Shown here: positions 22,998 to 33,519 of the stretch, piece by piece
How positions within the stretch are numbered: position 1 is the first letter of the stretch
How the letters are laid out: each line of letters opens with the position of its first letter
Assembly (NCBI RefSeq): GCF_019059575.1
Contig: NW_024882865.1
Location: forward strand, 1 to 64,000
Source: Amphibalanus amphitrite
Taxonomy: Eukaryota; Arthropoda; Thecostraca; Balanomorpha; Balanidae
Reading direction: 5' to 3'
DNA: 64,000 bases
Notes under the pieces: generated by a model
Databases searched by the model: none
Seen by the model: only the letters and a program-made list of their open reading frames with translations
What the model was told of the DNA's origin: nothing
Position numbers and translations under genes: made by a program

Positions 22998-25414
22998 CTA
23001 GACCGTAAATAGGTCCTGTTCCTTGGTGTCTTCTTCGGACATGGGTCCGTGACGTACGCGGATCCTCTGGAACATCGTGCCGCACACGTCGAAGCAGGGG
23101 GCCAGGATGGCGCCGGCGCAGACGCGGTTCAGAGCCCGGATGAAGTTGCAGTTGATCTTGCACTGGCGCAGGCACGGCGTGTTGCACCAGATGTGCTGCA
23201 AGATGGAGCAGTGTCAGTCATCAACATCGTAGTTGAACTGCACTAAATTATTTTATCATATTGCCTAATTAAGCATTGAAAATTTAACATAATAAAATAC
23301 TGTACTTTTAAGCCCTTTTTCTGCTAAGGCGCTGTCTATCCGAGGCAAATGCGGTCGTTTTCAAATTGCTATTTCAACATACAAAGTCTAGAATATAATC
23401 GAATTATAGGCGTTGCATGTTCGTCATGCAGGGGATTTACAATGGATGCCATTGAAGGTCGGCCGTATAGCCTGTACTTCTGCCTCATCGTAAACACCAT
23501 GTCATGCAAGACTGGAATATATCACTGCCCCTGACAATCACGCGAACAAAATCACACCCTAGAGAGTACATAGACACCCATAATTCACCTTCCAGACATG
23601 CATTGTTCCCACGTGTCCCGCCCCGACTGTTCGGTGCAGGCACACGACCCATCAACCACAGAAAAAAACCTTCCCAACGACACAACAACCGACCACTTTT
23701 TCACACTACCAACAGCAGCGTCATCAGGACAGCGTCAGTGGACCACTGACGTCACGAATGACGTCACCAGTTCTCACCTGGAACGCCAGGCAGGCGAACT
23801 GGCAGCCGAGACAGCAGGCCAGACACGGTCCGAGCAGGCACGCCAAGAACCGGTAGCAGCAGTGCTTGGCGCCGCGGAAACACTTGTAGGATGTGCGCCA
23901 CGTGCAGTCTCTGCTGGCGATACCCTCTGGCTCGGCGATGACGTCATCCCACATCACCTACAGTGACGTCATACATGTTGTTAGGTGATGAAGTAATGTA
24001 ACGACTCTTGGTTGAGGTTGTAGTGTTGAATTGTGACCCGTCGCGTGGTCCGTCTCGGCGAAGTGTCAGAAACATGTGGCTGATTCAACAGCGTGAAATG
24101 CCTCCAAAATTAAACCACAAAGTAGATATGGGAAGGTGTGTGAATGTGAAACTGAGTAGCAATGGATTGGTTTGAACAACCAAGAAAATAAAAAAACAGC
24201 TGCTGGATTGATTTCCCTATTGGTCGACTTTTCTATCCCGTGAATATCATGCCAGAATAAATGCATGAGCTAAGGTATAGGTAGAGGAACTATAGTAGTG
24301 TGAGATAAATGGCCATTGCTTTGCTATTGTATAATTTGTGTCAGAAAACTGGGAGCTTTCTATAGCTGTGATTAAGCAAAGACCGCAAAGGCAAAAAAGA
24401 TACAAAGAGTGTCATACAAATTTGGATCAATTTGCGTCATTGGCTCTCAATTTCTAAGCAGTGTGTCATCTCCGGCTTGGGATTCACTGCTTTCCCTAGG
24501 GTCCTCGTAGCACAGCCTCACCAATATGTATTGACGTCAGAGTCTTACATTGTCGGTGGTAATTCAAATTCCTCGAATAAAACTCAACAATCGTGCTGGC
24601 TCGGTTTGCAGTGGCTCTAACAATACCAGCGCTCAGAATACAGCGCGATAGGCCAAACATTATTGAGATCATTTCAAGTACTTCACCCAAGGTCAAATAA
24701 GCCCACGCACTACAAAGTTATTCAAAGCTCAATTTCTTTAACTGACTGAAGTTTGAATGCAGGATGTTTGCAATGTCAGATTACAAGGCAGTCGGGAAAT
24801 TAGTTTCAGTTATGCCTTAGATCAAGTTGCTATTTCAAGCAGTGACATTTAGCGTGTCTGTGCTGCTTAGCGATCCTAAATGTGTGTCTAGCAACGGGAC
24901 AATCTGGTGCAGAAGTTTCCAGTAAACTGAGGATAATGGAGATACTCAGAAGCCTGCGTCACCGACAACCGGATGTCTATTAGTGGCTGAAAAGATGCAA
25001 GCTGCCTAAGCTCACAGATAGACATGGCAGCAATGAAAATACAGGAGCACTTAAATATAAAGCCTTTTAACAATTATATGTCTAAGAAACTACCGCAGAC
25101 CCCTGTCGATATGCGACGGTTTGTGCTGTCTCCGTTTTGCGATAAATTAATATATTCATATATTTCAGCAATATCTTATGACAATAGATTTATAGCACTC
25201 AGATCCAGGTGCACTATATTAATGCAAATTATGTGTCATCGTCTGCAGGTTTCCACTTCAATGAAGGTACAATTGAATATTATTATTTTGAGCCGACGCC
25301 CACTGACCTGGAGATGCAGGTTGATGTTGTTGGGGTCCCGCTCCTCCATCGAGAATCCAGGAGTGTTGTCCATCATTCCCATGTGGCGATTGGTCAGGTC
25401 AAAGACACGAGTAT
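22998..25414 (-). CDS. Caveolin homologue, cysteine-rich; 3 visible exons, 5' end not found
   Basis: Exons on the minus strand are 25414-25308, 23957-23778 and 23195-22998 (stop at 22998-23000), all with AG/GT junctions in one frame. The first ends MEERDPNNINLHLQ. The second starts VMWDDVIAEPEG, matching the DVIAEPEG block that leads into the caveolin scaffolding domain, followed by TWRTSYKCFR where caveolins have the aromatic-rich scaffold. The hydrophobic membrane hairpin (FLACLLGPCLACCLGCQF) follows. The third starts HIW and continues to a hydrophilic tail. Caveolins oligomerise in the inner leaflet to shape caveolae. The order RDPN...DVIAEPEG...HIW is as in vertebrate caveolins. About 17 cysteines in the last 125 residues is far above vertebrate caveolin-1, where three are palmitoylated. 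Upstream exon(s) with the start codon must lie beyond 25414. An assembly or orphan-exon artefact is unlikely given phase continuity. Confidence 0.88.
23747..23766 (+). promoter_or_regulatory. Paired TGACGTCA (CRE-like) palindromes in a caveolin intron
   Basis: Two exact TGACGTCA octamers at 23747-23754 and 23759-23766, 12 bp apart, just inside the intron after the second visible exon. Another pair flanks the start of that exon (about 23938-23945 in the coding sequence, and 23963-23970). This octamer is the CREB/ATF consensus; binding is inferred only. Confidence 0.35.
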
Positions 25415-26280
25415 CTGCCAAAACACGATACACAGCGTTATACATACATAGACACCGGTTTCGGGGTGGCATATTCGAACCAAATATATAATGACATTCT
25501 CGCTTTTGATTCACATTGAAGCAAAAGCGAGAGGTCATCCATATTTAGTGATGAAGGCAGACAGAAATGAAGGTTGTATGTATTTTGGTTGTATGCCTTT
25601 CCGTCATTTTGGCTGCTATCTTCGAACAAAATTTATCGTGGTATATTCATTCATTTATAGTGTACGAGTGGTTCGTTCAAAAGTGTTTTTGCAATAAATT
25701 TATTTCAGCTGTTTTTGACTGCCTAAACCCTCTTGGTATTCCTATTGCCTATTTCTGCTAGCAAGGAATAATGAGCTTGTTCCTGGTGAAATATTCGGCT
25801 ATCTCTCATTTTACGGTATTATGAGAGTTTATTTCAGTCTGAGTGGTGAACGACATCTAATGACTTGTAATGGCTAGTTCGATCGACTAACTTCAGTGAA
25901 ATGGGAGAAACCTTCTAATCTACTACCGTGTTATTAGGCATTACGATGCAGGCTGTCTAAATGAACCACTCTCAGTCCCATGAAGCGATGTTCAACGCAC
26001 GGCACCTCCAGCTTTTGTATGTACCTGTCGTAGGTTCGTAGAAGATATCATACGGTAATCGCGCAGTACAAAGGTGCTTCAAGCAGCTTTGCAATTCTAA
26101 TTCTGAGCTTTGAGCTGTCGATCTAGTGATTGGTTCGAATGCAAATCAAGTAAGAATTCCATGGGTTGATATATGCGCACACAAGGTAGTGAGGAATATG
26201 GATCATTATAAGGAATCGGAGCACCATGAACGTGAATACGAAAACTGCTTACACCTCGTAGCTTGAGTATTACTACAAGA
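25415..26280. other. Upstream of visible caveolin exons; no exon recognised
   Basis: The 5' exon(s) of the caveolin gene should lie on the minus strand at or beyond this stretch, but I could not identify them. The sequence is AT-rich without repeats of note. Confidence 0.4.
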
Positions 26281-27176
26281 ATAACCCTCGCATGTGTAGG
26301 GGGGGGGTCGGATGGACCCCCCCCATGGTTTTTCGCGAATAACTCGCGTAAAAAGCGGCCGATCGCGACGAAACTTTCAGTACCCTCGCATTGATCAATT
26401 TTACACCTACCCTGAAAATTTCATGACCCTGACCCAAATGACCTTTGACCTGTGACCTCTTTTCCGAGACCATGTTTGGCCGGAATCGCGATTTCGCGTA
26501 TGTCGGCTCACACTAGCCGCGTGTTTGCAAGCTTTTCGTGGTTTCAAACGTTAAAACATGTGATTTGATGTTACTCCCGTGTGTGTCAAGGTCACCTGAA
26601 GGTCAGGTCAGGTCATTGACCTTTGGTGACCTCGGGTGACCTCGGGTCACTTTTTCGAGTTTTACATGTTTCTAGGCTAGTTTTTTGGAGCTGAATTCGA
26701 ATTTAGCAACCATTTGAACATTTACGAAGTAGTTTTGGTGACTTCGTAACATGTTACGAAACTGTCAGAGGCGGTTGACACGTACTACGAATACCCGTCA
26801 CGACGCCTACTGGTTGACCTGACCTGACCTGACCCGACCTGGTCTAAATGCTTCAAGACATCATCTGTGATCAAAACTAACACGATATTCGTGATCAGCA
26901 CCCCGAAAAACCCCTTAGCAGCCACACTTTACGACTTTCTAACAGGTCCCGATTTTCCCGACTTTGGGTCATTGACCTGACCTGGAAGGTCAACCAATGA
27001 CCTAGGACCTTAAAATTGGGTATCATCGGCTTCCTCTCGTCACGGGCAACACGCTCGTTTTTCCGCGAAGCTCTAGCTCGATCAGGGGCCAAACGGCAAG
27101 GGGGGGGGGGTCCAACCGACCCCCCCCCCCCCTACACATTAGAAGCTGGCAAACGCCGCACACATGCGAGGGATAA
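26281..27176 (-). mobile_element. piggyBac-like MITE, family C/L/M (copy 2, inverted), flanked by ATAA
   Basis: Termini are CCCTCGCATGTGT on the left and its exact inverse on the right (13 bp), each flanked by ATAA (26281-26284 and 27173-27176) instead of TTAA. The right end is the long end: the ATGTGT motif repeats about 30 bp in, before the G-run/C-run hairpin at 27099-27132. The interior is closely related to 8370-9264 and 28937-29823 in inverted orientation, including the TGACCTGACCTGACC block at 26814-26840. Length 896 bp. Confidence 0.87.
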
Positions 27177-27771
27177 GTCACGCCGTCGTGCGACGTTAGC
27201 ACGGACCCTCGTCAATCATGAGCTAAGATTAACTATGCTTGAACAAATGTACAGACTCCATTGGAAGTTGGAACGTATGACTAAGTAGCTGACCATGTTT
27301 TGGGTCACTCTTGTCGTATAATATAAAAGCATGAAATAGCTTTTTATGTATGTTTTTATACGAACATCGAGCAACTGCATCAAAACCTTACTGTCGTGGA
27401 CCATCATAAGAATCCCATGTTGATGCCGAGCCATTCGACGTCCTTTGCTTTCCTTTTTACAAGCATAGTACAGTGCTATAAATACAACAGAAAACACGTT
27501 ATAAACGATAATAAAACGAAAGAAGTTATTATGTTTTTGTATGTATTTAAACGATGTCCGTTGCACCCTTAATTTCAACTTTTAAAGCATGCTCTGTATA
27601 AGTACCTAACATATATATGTAATGCATACAAACTAGCGAACATGAATGTTTTATTTCTTGCCTGGGGATAGAATAAGTTATCACGGTTTTGTAAAGCTTA
27701 GCTGCATTATTGCTGCATACTCTGTAACTACAATGGTGTGGGATAATATATTCCTGCCCGGGGCCGGGATG
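27177..27771. other. No gene recognised
   Basis: AT-rich spacer between elements; minus-strand frames of 120 and 76 codons show no recognisable features. Confidence 0.4.
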
Positions 27772-27869
27772 ATTCAATAAATGTCACCGAGGTTTTTTTA
27801 GCAAAAACTCCGAGGGCCGTTAGGCCCGAGGTGATTTTGCTAAAAAAAGCGAGGTGACATTTATTGAAT
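27772..27869. mobile_element. Small fold-back (palindromic) element
   Basis: The arms begin with 17 perfectly paired bases, ATTCAATAAATGTCACC (27772-27788) against 27853-27869, and continue with few mismatches through TTTTTTTAGCAAAA and CTCCGAGG to a loop around CGTTAG at 27819. The whole 98 bp is nearly one hairpin. GGCCGGGA/TCCCGGCC just outside may extend the pairing. No target duplication is evident. Confidence 0.7.
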
Positions 27870-27937
27870 TCCCGGCCTTAGGGCTGGAAAGTGTTTCCCC
27901 CTGCCAAAAGCTCACAACTATATGATAGTGACGTCAG

Positions 27938-27987
27938 CAGCCGTGTGGTTCAACATGTTTAACCACAACCCTTGAACCACACGGCTG
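27938..27987. repeat. 16-bp perfect inverted repeat
   Basis: CAGCCGTGTGGTTCAA at 27938-27953 is exactly inverted at 27972-27987 around an 18-bp spacer. It lies between the fold-back element and the next TTAA element. Confidence 0.75.
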
Positions 27988-27993
27988 GTAATA

Positions 27994-28940
27994 TTAACCC
28001 TCGCCCATGTAGGGGGGGGGTTGGTGCAACCCCCGCTGAGGTTTTTCGGGAATAGTGCAAAAACGGCGGCGCGCAGCGCCGCCAAATTTTGGGTACCTTA
28101 TGGGGCAAACCTTGCGCATCTTTTTATAAAAAAAAAAATTGACCGGGTCATGTCAGGTCACGGAGTTATGACGTCACAAAGGGAACAGCCTCCGGCCGGA
28201 TTTTCACAAACTGAGTGCCAACGCCCGAGGTTTCCTGCCGGTGGTACGGACATCGGTTGATGGATCGTGATGAAACTTCCCATGCATGTTGGGGCAAGTA
28301 TTGGCTATCATATGGTATAAGAAACTTGACCGGGTCAGGTCAGGTCACGGAGCTATGACGTCACAAGAGGAACAGCGTCCGGTACTATTTTGAAAAGCGC
28401 CCGAACCACTATTTTGCTAATTCTTGTCACCTCAATGGGAATATGCAGCAATATTAGCTTCTATAGGGAGCAAATGGACATCCCAAATCCAAAAATACAA
28501 TCAGATTTCAAAAATTTAAATTTTGATTTTTCGAATTTCTGCCGCCGACTGTGACCTTGCCGACTTCCGGCGCTCCCAACGCGCCATTTTTAGAGCTAGG
28601 GAAACGAAATACATACCAAACGATAGAGAATTGATCAAGGAACACGATAGTGAAGGTTTAAAGTCAATATCTCCCACCGTTTTGCCGCAATCGCCGCGGA
28701 AAATTTGAAAAAGTCTATTTTTCCGAAAATTTGACCTTTGACCGGTCAAAAGTAGGTCAAATGTTGACCTAGGACCAAAAAATATACCACCAATCGCGAG
28801 ATCTCGGCGAGAGCAATCCGTTGGTCTTTTCCGCTAAGCTCTACGACGCTCCGTTTTCAAACGCCAAGGGGGGGTCGCACCAACCCCCCCCCCCCTGCAT
28901 GGGCGAAGGTGGCAGATCGCCGTTTACGGGCGAGGGTTAA
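27994..28940 (-). mobile_element. TTAA-flanked piggyBac-like MITE, family K
   Basis: TTAA at 27994-27997 and 28937-28940. The left end is short (CCCTCGCCCATGTAGGGG). The right end is long: CCCTGCATGGGCGAAGG then, about 30 bp outward, ACGGGCGAGGG. A GGCGGCGCGCAGCGCCGCC stem lies inside the left end. The interior contains a direct repeat: GACCGGGTCA followed by a GTCACGGAG block, ATGACGTCACAA and GGAACAGC, at 28141-28192 and 28329-28381. Length 947 bp. It shares its right TTAA with the next element. Confidence 0.85.
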
Positions 28941-29823
28941 CCCTCGCCCGTATTGGTGTTTTTCCAGCCGCGAACGATAAGGGGGGGGGGGGTCCGTTGG
29001 ACCCCCCCTTGCCGTTTCGCCCCTGATCGAGCTAGAGCTTCGCGGAAAAAACGAGCGTGTTGCCCATGACGAGAGGAAGCCGATGATACCTAATTTTAAG
29101 GTCATAGGTCATTGGTTGACCTTGCAGGTCAGGTCAATGACCCAAAAGTCGGGAAAATCGGAACCTGTTAGAACGTCGTAAAGTGTGGCTGCTATGGGGT
29201 TTTTTGGGGCGCTGATCACGAATATCATGTTAGTTTTGATCACAGATGATGTCTTTATGCATTTAGTCCAGGTCGGGTCAGGTCAGGTCAGGTCAACCAG
29301 TAGGGGTCCTGCCGGGTATTCCTAGTAGGTGTCAACCGCCTCTGACAGCTTCGTAACATGTTACTAAGGCACCAAAACTACTTCGTAAATGTTCATATGG
29401 TTGCTAAATTCGAATTCAGCCCCAAAAACTGGCCTAGAAACATGTAAAACTCGAAAAAGTGAACCGAGGTCACCAAAGGTCAATGACCTGACCTGACCTT
29501 CAGGTGACCTTGACACCCACCCTAATGCACGGGGCAACATCATATCACATGTTTGAACGCTTGAAACCACGAAAAGACTGCAAACGCGCGGCTAATGCGA
29601 GCCGACATACGCCGAATCGCGATTCCGGCCAAACATGGTCTCGAAAAGTAGGTCACAGGTCAAAGGTCATTGGGGTCAGGGTCATGAAATTTTTAGGGTA
29701 GGTGTAAAATTGATTAACGCGAGGGTACTGAAAGTTTCGTTGCGATCGGCCGCTTTTTACGCGAGTTATTCGCGAAAAACCATGGGGGGTCCGTTCGACC
29801 CCCCCTATACGGGCGAGGGTTAA
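28937..29823 (+). mobile_element. TTAA-flanked piggyBac-like MITE, family C/L/M (copy 3)
   Basis: TTAA at 28937-28940 (shared with the preceding element) and 29820-29823. Inverted termini CCCTCGCCCGTAT. The long left end is followed by an 11-12 G run and a CCCCCC run. The body closely matches 8370-9264 in the same orientation, including AGGTCAGGTCAGGTCA at about 29277-29295. Length 887 bp. Confidence 0.88.
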
Positions 29824-31271
29824 AGCATTGCATTAAACTTTGAAAAGTGTGGTACAGTGCACGTGCCGTTTAAATGCCTGGATGTTTCGATTTAATCATG
29901 CAATGTAGCAGGTATGGGAAATTGCAGATGTCAACATGATGAGGGCTTTGTACGATGCTTTATAAGTCATTCCAACGTGTATCCAGCACACCTAGTTATA
30001 ATTCAATCATAATTCAAGGCTAGCTGTTTCATCCTTGTTCGTTAGGATGTATTGCGTGAATTGTACATCGCTGTTTCAAATTCTGTAATACCTGTAATTC
30101 TGTACTCTGTAATACCGAGACACACGAGTAACACATACCAGATGACATGTCCCTCCTTTCTGCCGCTGCAAGTCTCCTCAATTAGACTAAGAGGAGGATG
30201 AGCGAAAAGCAATGATGACCAGAATCAGATATCCCTCTGAGCAGTCCGAAAACAGCTCTTCTCCAAACGTTCACTCGTGGTTGGGTGTTTACAAACAGCG
30301 CTCGATTTGCTGAATTCACACCACTGCTTGGTGGCATCAACCCACTGCGTCTGAACACACAACACGATCAGGATAAACTCTCGACCCTTCTTGTTTCCAA
30401 TTGACGAGCACGCACCGTGCGTTATAACGTGCGTCAACGGGTGCACAGCGGGCGTCACCGTCTTTCAGTGGGCGAACAATTGACGTCCAGATTTCTGATT
30501 CCGTCCAGTGTTTCAAAGACTTCGATGCCTTGACAAACTCTGTTCACCGCTTGCCCAGCTTTCTTCCAGCGCTTGCTCTGATTCAGCAACCGCCTGCGCC
30601 GAGTTCGCCCCCGCTGCGTCACTGGTGCTGGTGTCGGGAGGTGACGGTGGGCGCGACTGGTGACTGCCTCCGTTACGCCCGTCACCAGGCAGCGGGCATC
30701 GATTCAGCGCCGTTGCCATCACGTGTCAGTCTGGCTGTTTGGCCAAATACCGGCCTGATTTGCCGCCTGCCCACCGTAAGATTGTGGCCACTACGGCCAC
30801 CGACCCACGCACAACGCCTTGATTCGCTGAATAATGTAGCGGGTGTGGGCTACGATACAGTCAGAAAAACAATGGGATTAACGAAGAATGATCAGTAATT
30901 TATGGATTTATGAAACGTGAGGCATATTTTCACGTCGTGATGATTATATGCTATCGTAGCATTGCTGAAGGCAGTAGGCACTATTGTTTTTCATGTTTAA
31001 TGACTGCAGCTCTTGAGTTTTGTCACTTTACGGAAATGTGCCGTGATAAAAAGCATGCGGAATTTAGTTTCACAGATAGCGGCATCCGATGAGCCAGCAG
31101 AACAGTCAAACCGTCCGGTAATTAGCCGATATTCACTTCTAATGAGCGATGAAACGCTCTGGTCTCCAACTTTGCTCCTGTGTGACTTTTTATGTGGCTA
31201 ACTGCGCTAGAAAGCTATTCAAAAATATTTTACAATACGCTTGTAACATTTTAGGAGCAGTGCAGTTTTAG
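29824..31271. other. No gene recognised; open frames at 30225-30722
   Basis: Two minus-strand frames (30225-30458 and 30455-30722) and a plus-strand frame (30530-30898) occupy a GC-richer block. I recognise no domain, and the overlaps on opposite strands argue against coding. Confidence 0.35.
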
Positions 31272-33519
31272 TTAAGCCTCGCGGGCCCGGGGGACAATAT
31301 TTAGCCCCCCCCCCCCCTCACGAATATAAGCTCCCGAGCGCTTAGGGATAGAAGCTCTAAACTTTCAGTATCTTCTTCCCCATCAAATTCACATCTTCTG
31401 GAGCAAAAAAAAAAATGGACCCAGCCCCTTAATGACGTCTCAAGGTCGATTTTCCTAGACCTCTGACACCTCTGCACCGCGCAAATTTCAACATCACAGA
31501 CGTGAACTTCAAACAGCTGCCAAAAATAGAGCTAAAGAGATTAAGACGAATTTCGAGTACGGTTGTGCAGCATATGTTTTTGGTAAGAATACAAACATAA
31601 TGACTTAGGCGACCTGAGGTCAAAGGTCAGGTCAATGACTCCGAGCTGGTATTTCAGTTTTTTTTTTTTTGCAAATAACTTCAACAAAAATGGTCCTAGA
31701 GCTAAGACAGTGGTAAGTACAACGTATTTGTCTTGTCAAGATGCGTCAGATGACACATATTTTGTTTAGAAGAGGTCAACTTTTAGGCTGACCTCTTGTG
31801 ACCTCGAATGACCTTTGGTTGACCTTGGCACATGAAAGGTGTTGTATGATGTATCCGTAGCCGCTGATTAAAAGCTGGCACCTATTTTGCGCTAGGCATC
31901 CATTTAGATCGACAGGATAGTAAAAATCGCTGAATTATAATGGCTGCCTTGCGTAAGTGAAATAGCCTCTAGCAAGGATACTCTTGCCTGACCTTGACCC
32001 TGGGCAGCCTTTTATCGTAACATAAACCACAAATAGGTGCCTGATAACCTTCAAAATATTTCAAAACATTTTGAAAATTATTGTGCAGGATATACGAAGA
32101 AGTATTAAGTCAGTTTTGATCATGCCCTTGACCTTGACCTCGAAGTTAAAGCACATCATCAGATTCCTTAACCCGCGCCCCACTGGGGGGGGCTATTTAT
32201 AGCCCCCCCTCCCTCTCGTTTTTCTGCAATAACTTCCAAACCGCTTGACGTATCGACGCCAAACTTTCAGTACCTTCGGCTGCATCAATTTGACACCTTG
32301 TGTGAAAATTTGAACTTCGTACCTACCATAGGTCGGCCGTAAATGACGTCAGAGTGACGTCATGTTCGGCCGATTTCGACGCAAAACATTGAACCGCGGC
32401 AATCGTTCCCAAGAGCTCAGTTTTTAAGCTAGATCCAATTTCTTTGCATGAGAGGACTCAGAATAGACTGCGCTATCAAACTGCTATCTCGGATTTTCAA
32501 AATTTTAAAAATTTCGAAAATGTTATATAATAAAACTCAAAATTTATATTTTTACATTTTTTTCGAAAATTTTTTGACTTTTCGAAAAAACCTGAATATA
32601 TGTGATAGAACGCATTATTATGACTAACTCTAGCAAGTTTTAGCTAAATATCTTCAAAAATGGCCAAGTTATACGCATTATTGCAAAAAACTAACAATTA
32701 TTAATTTTTCAAATCAATTTTTCAGCATTAATTTGACATCGTACGCCAATATAAATAGCACCATCGTGTTCCTGAGCTCAAACTGCATCCAATAGACACC
32801 TTTTTTGTTGAAAAATTTTAACTTCAAAATTTGACCTTTTTTGACCTGAAAGTGACCTGACCTGAGCTAAATTTGACTCAAAATGATCTCGAATGACACA
32901 GACGACATCAAATTCGAAATCTCTGACCTAAATGGACCATAAAACATGTGTCACGTGACCGATGGATGATATAATATTTTCGTGACCTGTGATGACCTGA
33001 CCTTGACCTGAAAATCAAAGTACAAGTTTGGTACCCTCAGAGTATCTAGAGCATCTGTTCACGAGTGTGTGAACCAAAAATGAGCCTGATCTGACTTGTA
33101 AGTCGGCGGCCAGAGCCCAAAACGTGAACAAGCCAAAATGCTAATAATTTTTACTTTGACCTGACCTGTGACGTCATCGGTGACCTCGAGGTCAATGAAA
33201 TTAGGTTTCGCTCGACAGTTTTTCCGGGACTATCAGACGCCGTTTGAATTTTGACGATCGGCCCAGTAGTTTCGGAGTTAGGAGGGGGGCTATGAATAGC
33301 CCCCCCCCCCCCCCAGTAGGGCGTGTTATACGCAGACCCCAGTGGGGCGCGGGTTAAATTCTCCACTGTCGTTTCCCACCTATTTCAACCCATTTCATGT
33401 ATCCTCCTGTCCTTTGGAACACTTCGTTTGAGATCACTACACACGTGCTGTTTTTTGCTTTTGACCTGGACCTCTGACCTTGAAAATTGACCTGAGGTAA
33501 AAAAAAAATAGCACCAATA
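31272..33519 (+). mobile_element. Decayed TTAA element (family O), interrupted by a nested element
   Basis: Starts TTAA (31272-31275), GCCTCGCGGGCCCGGGGG and a C-run near 31305-31318, then the usual CTAAACTTTCAGTA module and many GGTCA/TGACC motifs to 32167. The element at 32168-33357 then interrupts it at a TTAA, and similar GGTCA-rich sequence resumes at 33358-33519, where another element begins. Its own right terminus is not visible. Confidence 0.5.
32168..33357 (-). mobile_element. TTAA-flanked piggyBac-like MITE, family D (copy 2, inverted)
   Basis: TTAA at 32168-32171 and 33354-33357; termini CCCGCGCCCCACTGGGG, with the doubled long end on the right. It is the inverse of 9472-10658 throughout, including the paired TGACGTCA sites (32344 and 32355), the same weak open frame near the long end and both hairpins. 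Length 1,190 bp against 1,187. Confidence 0.92.
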
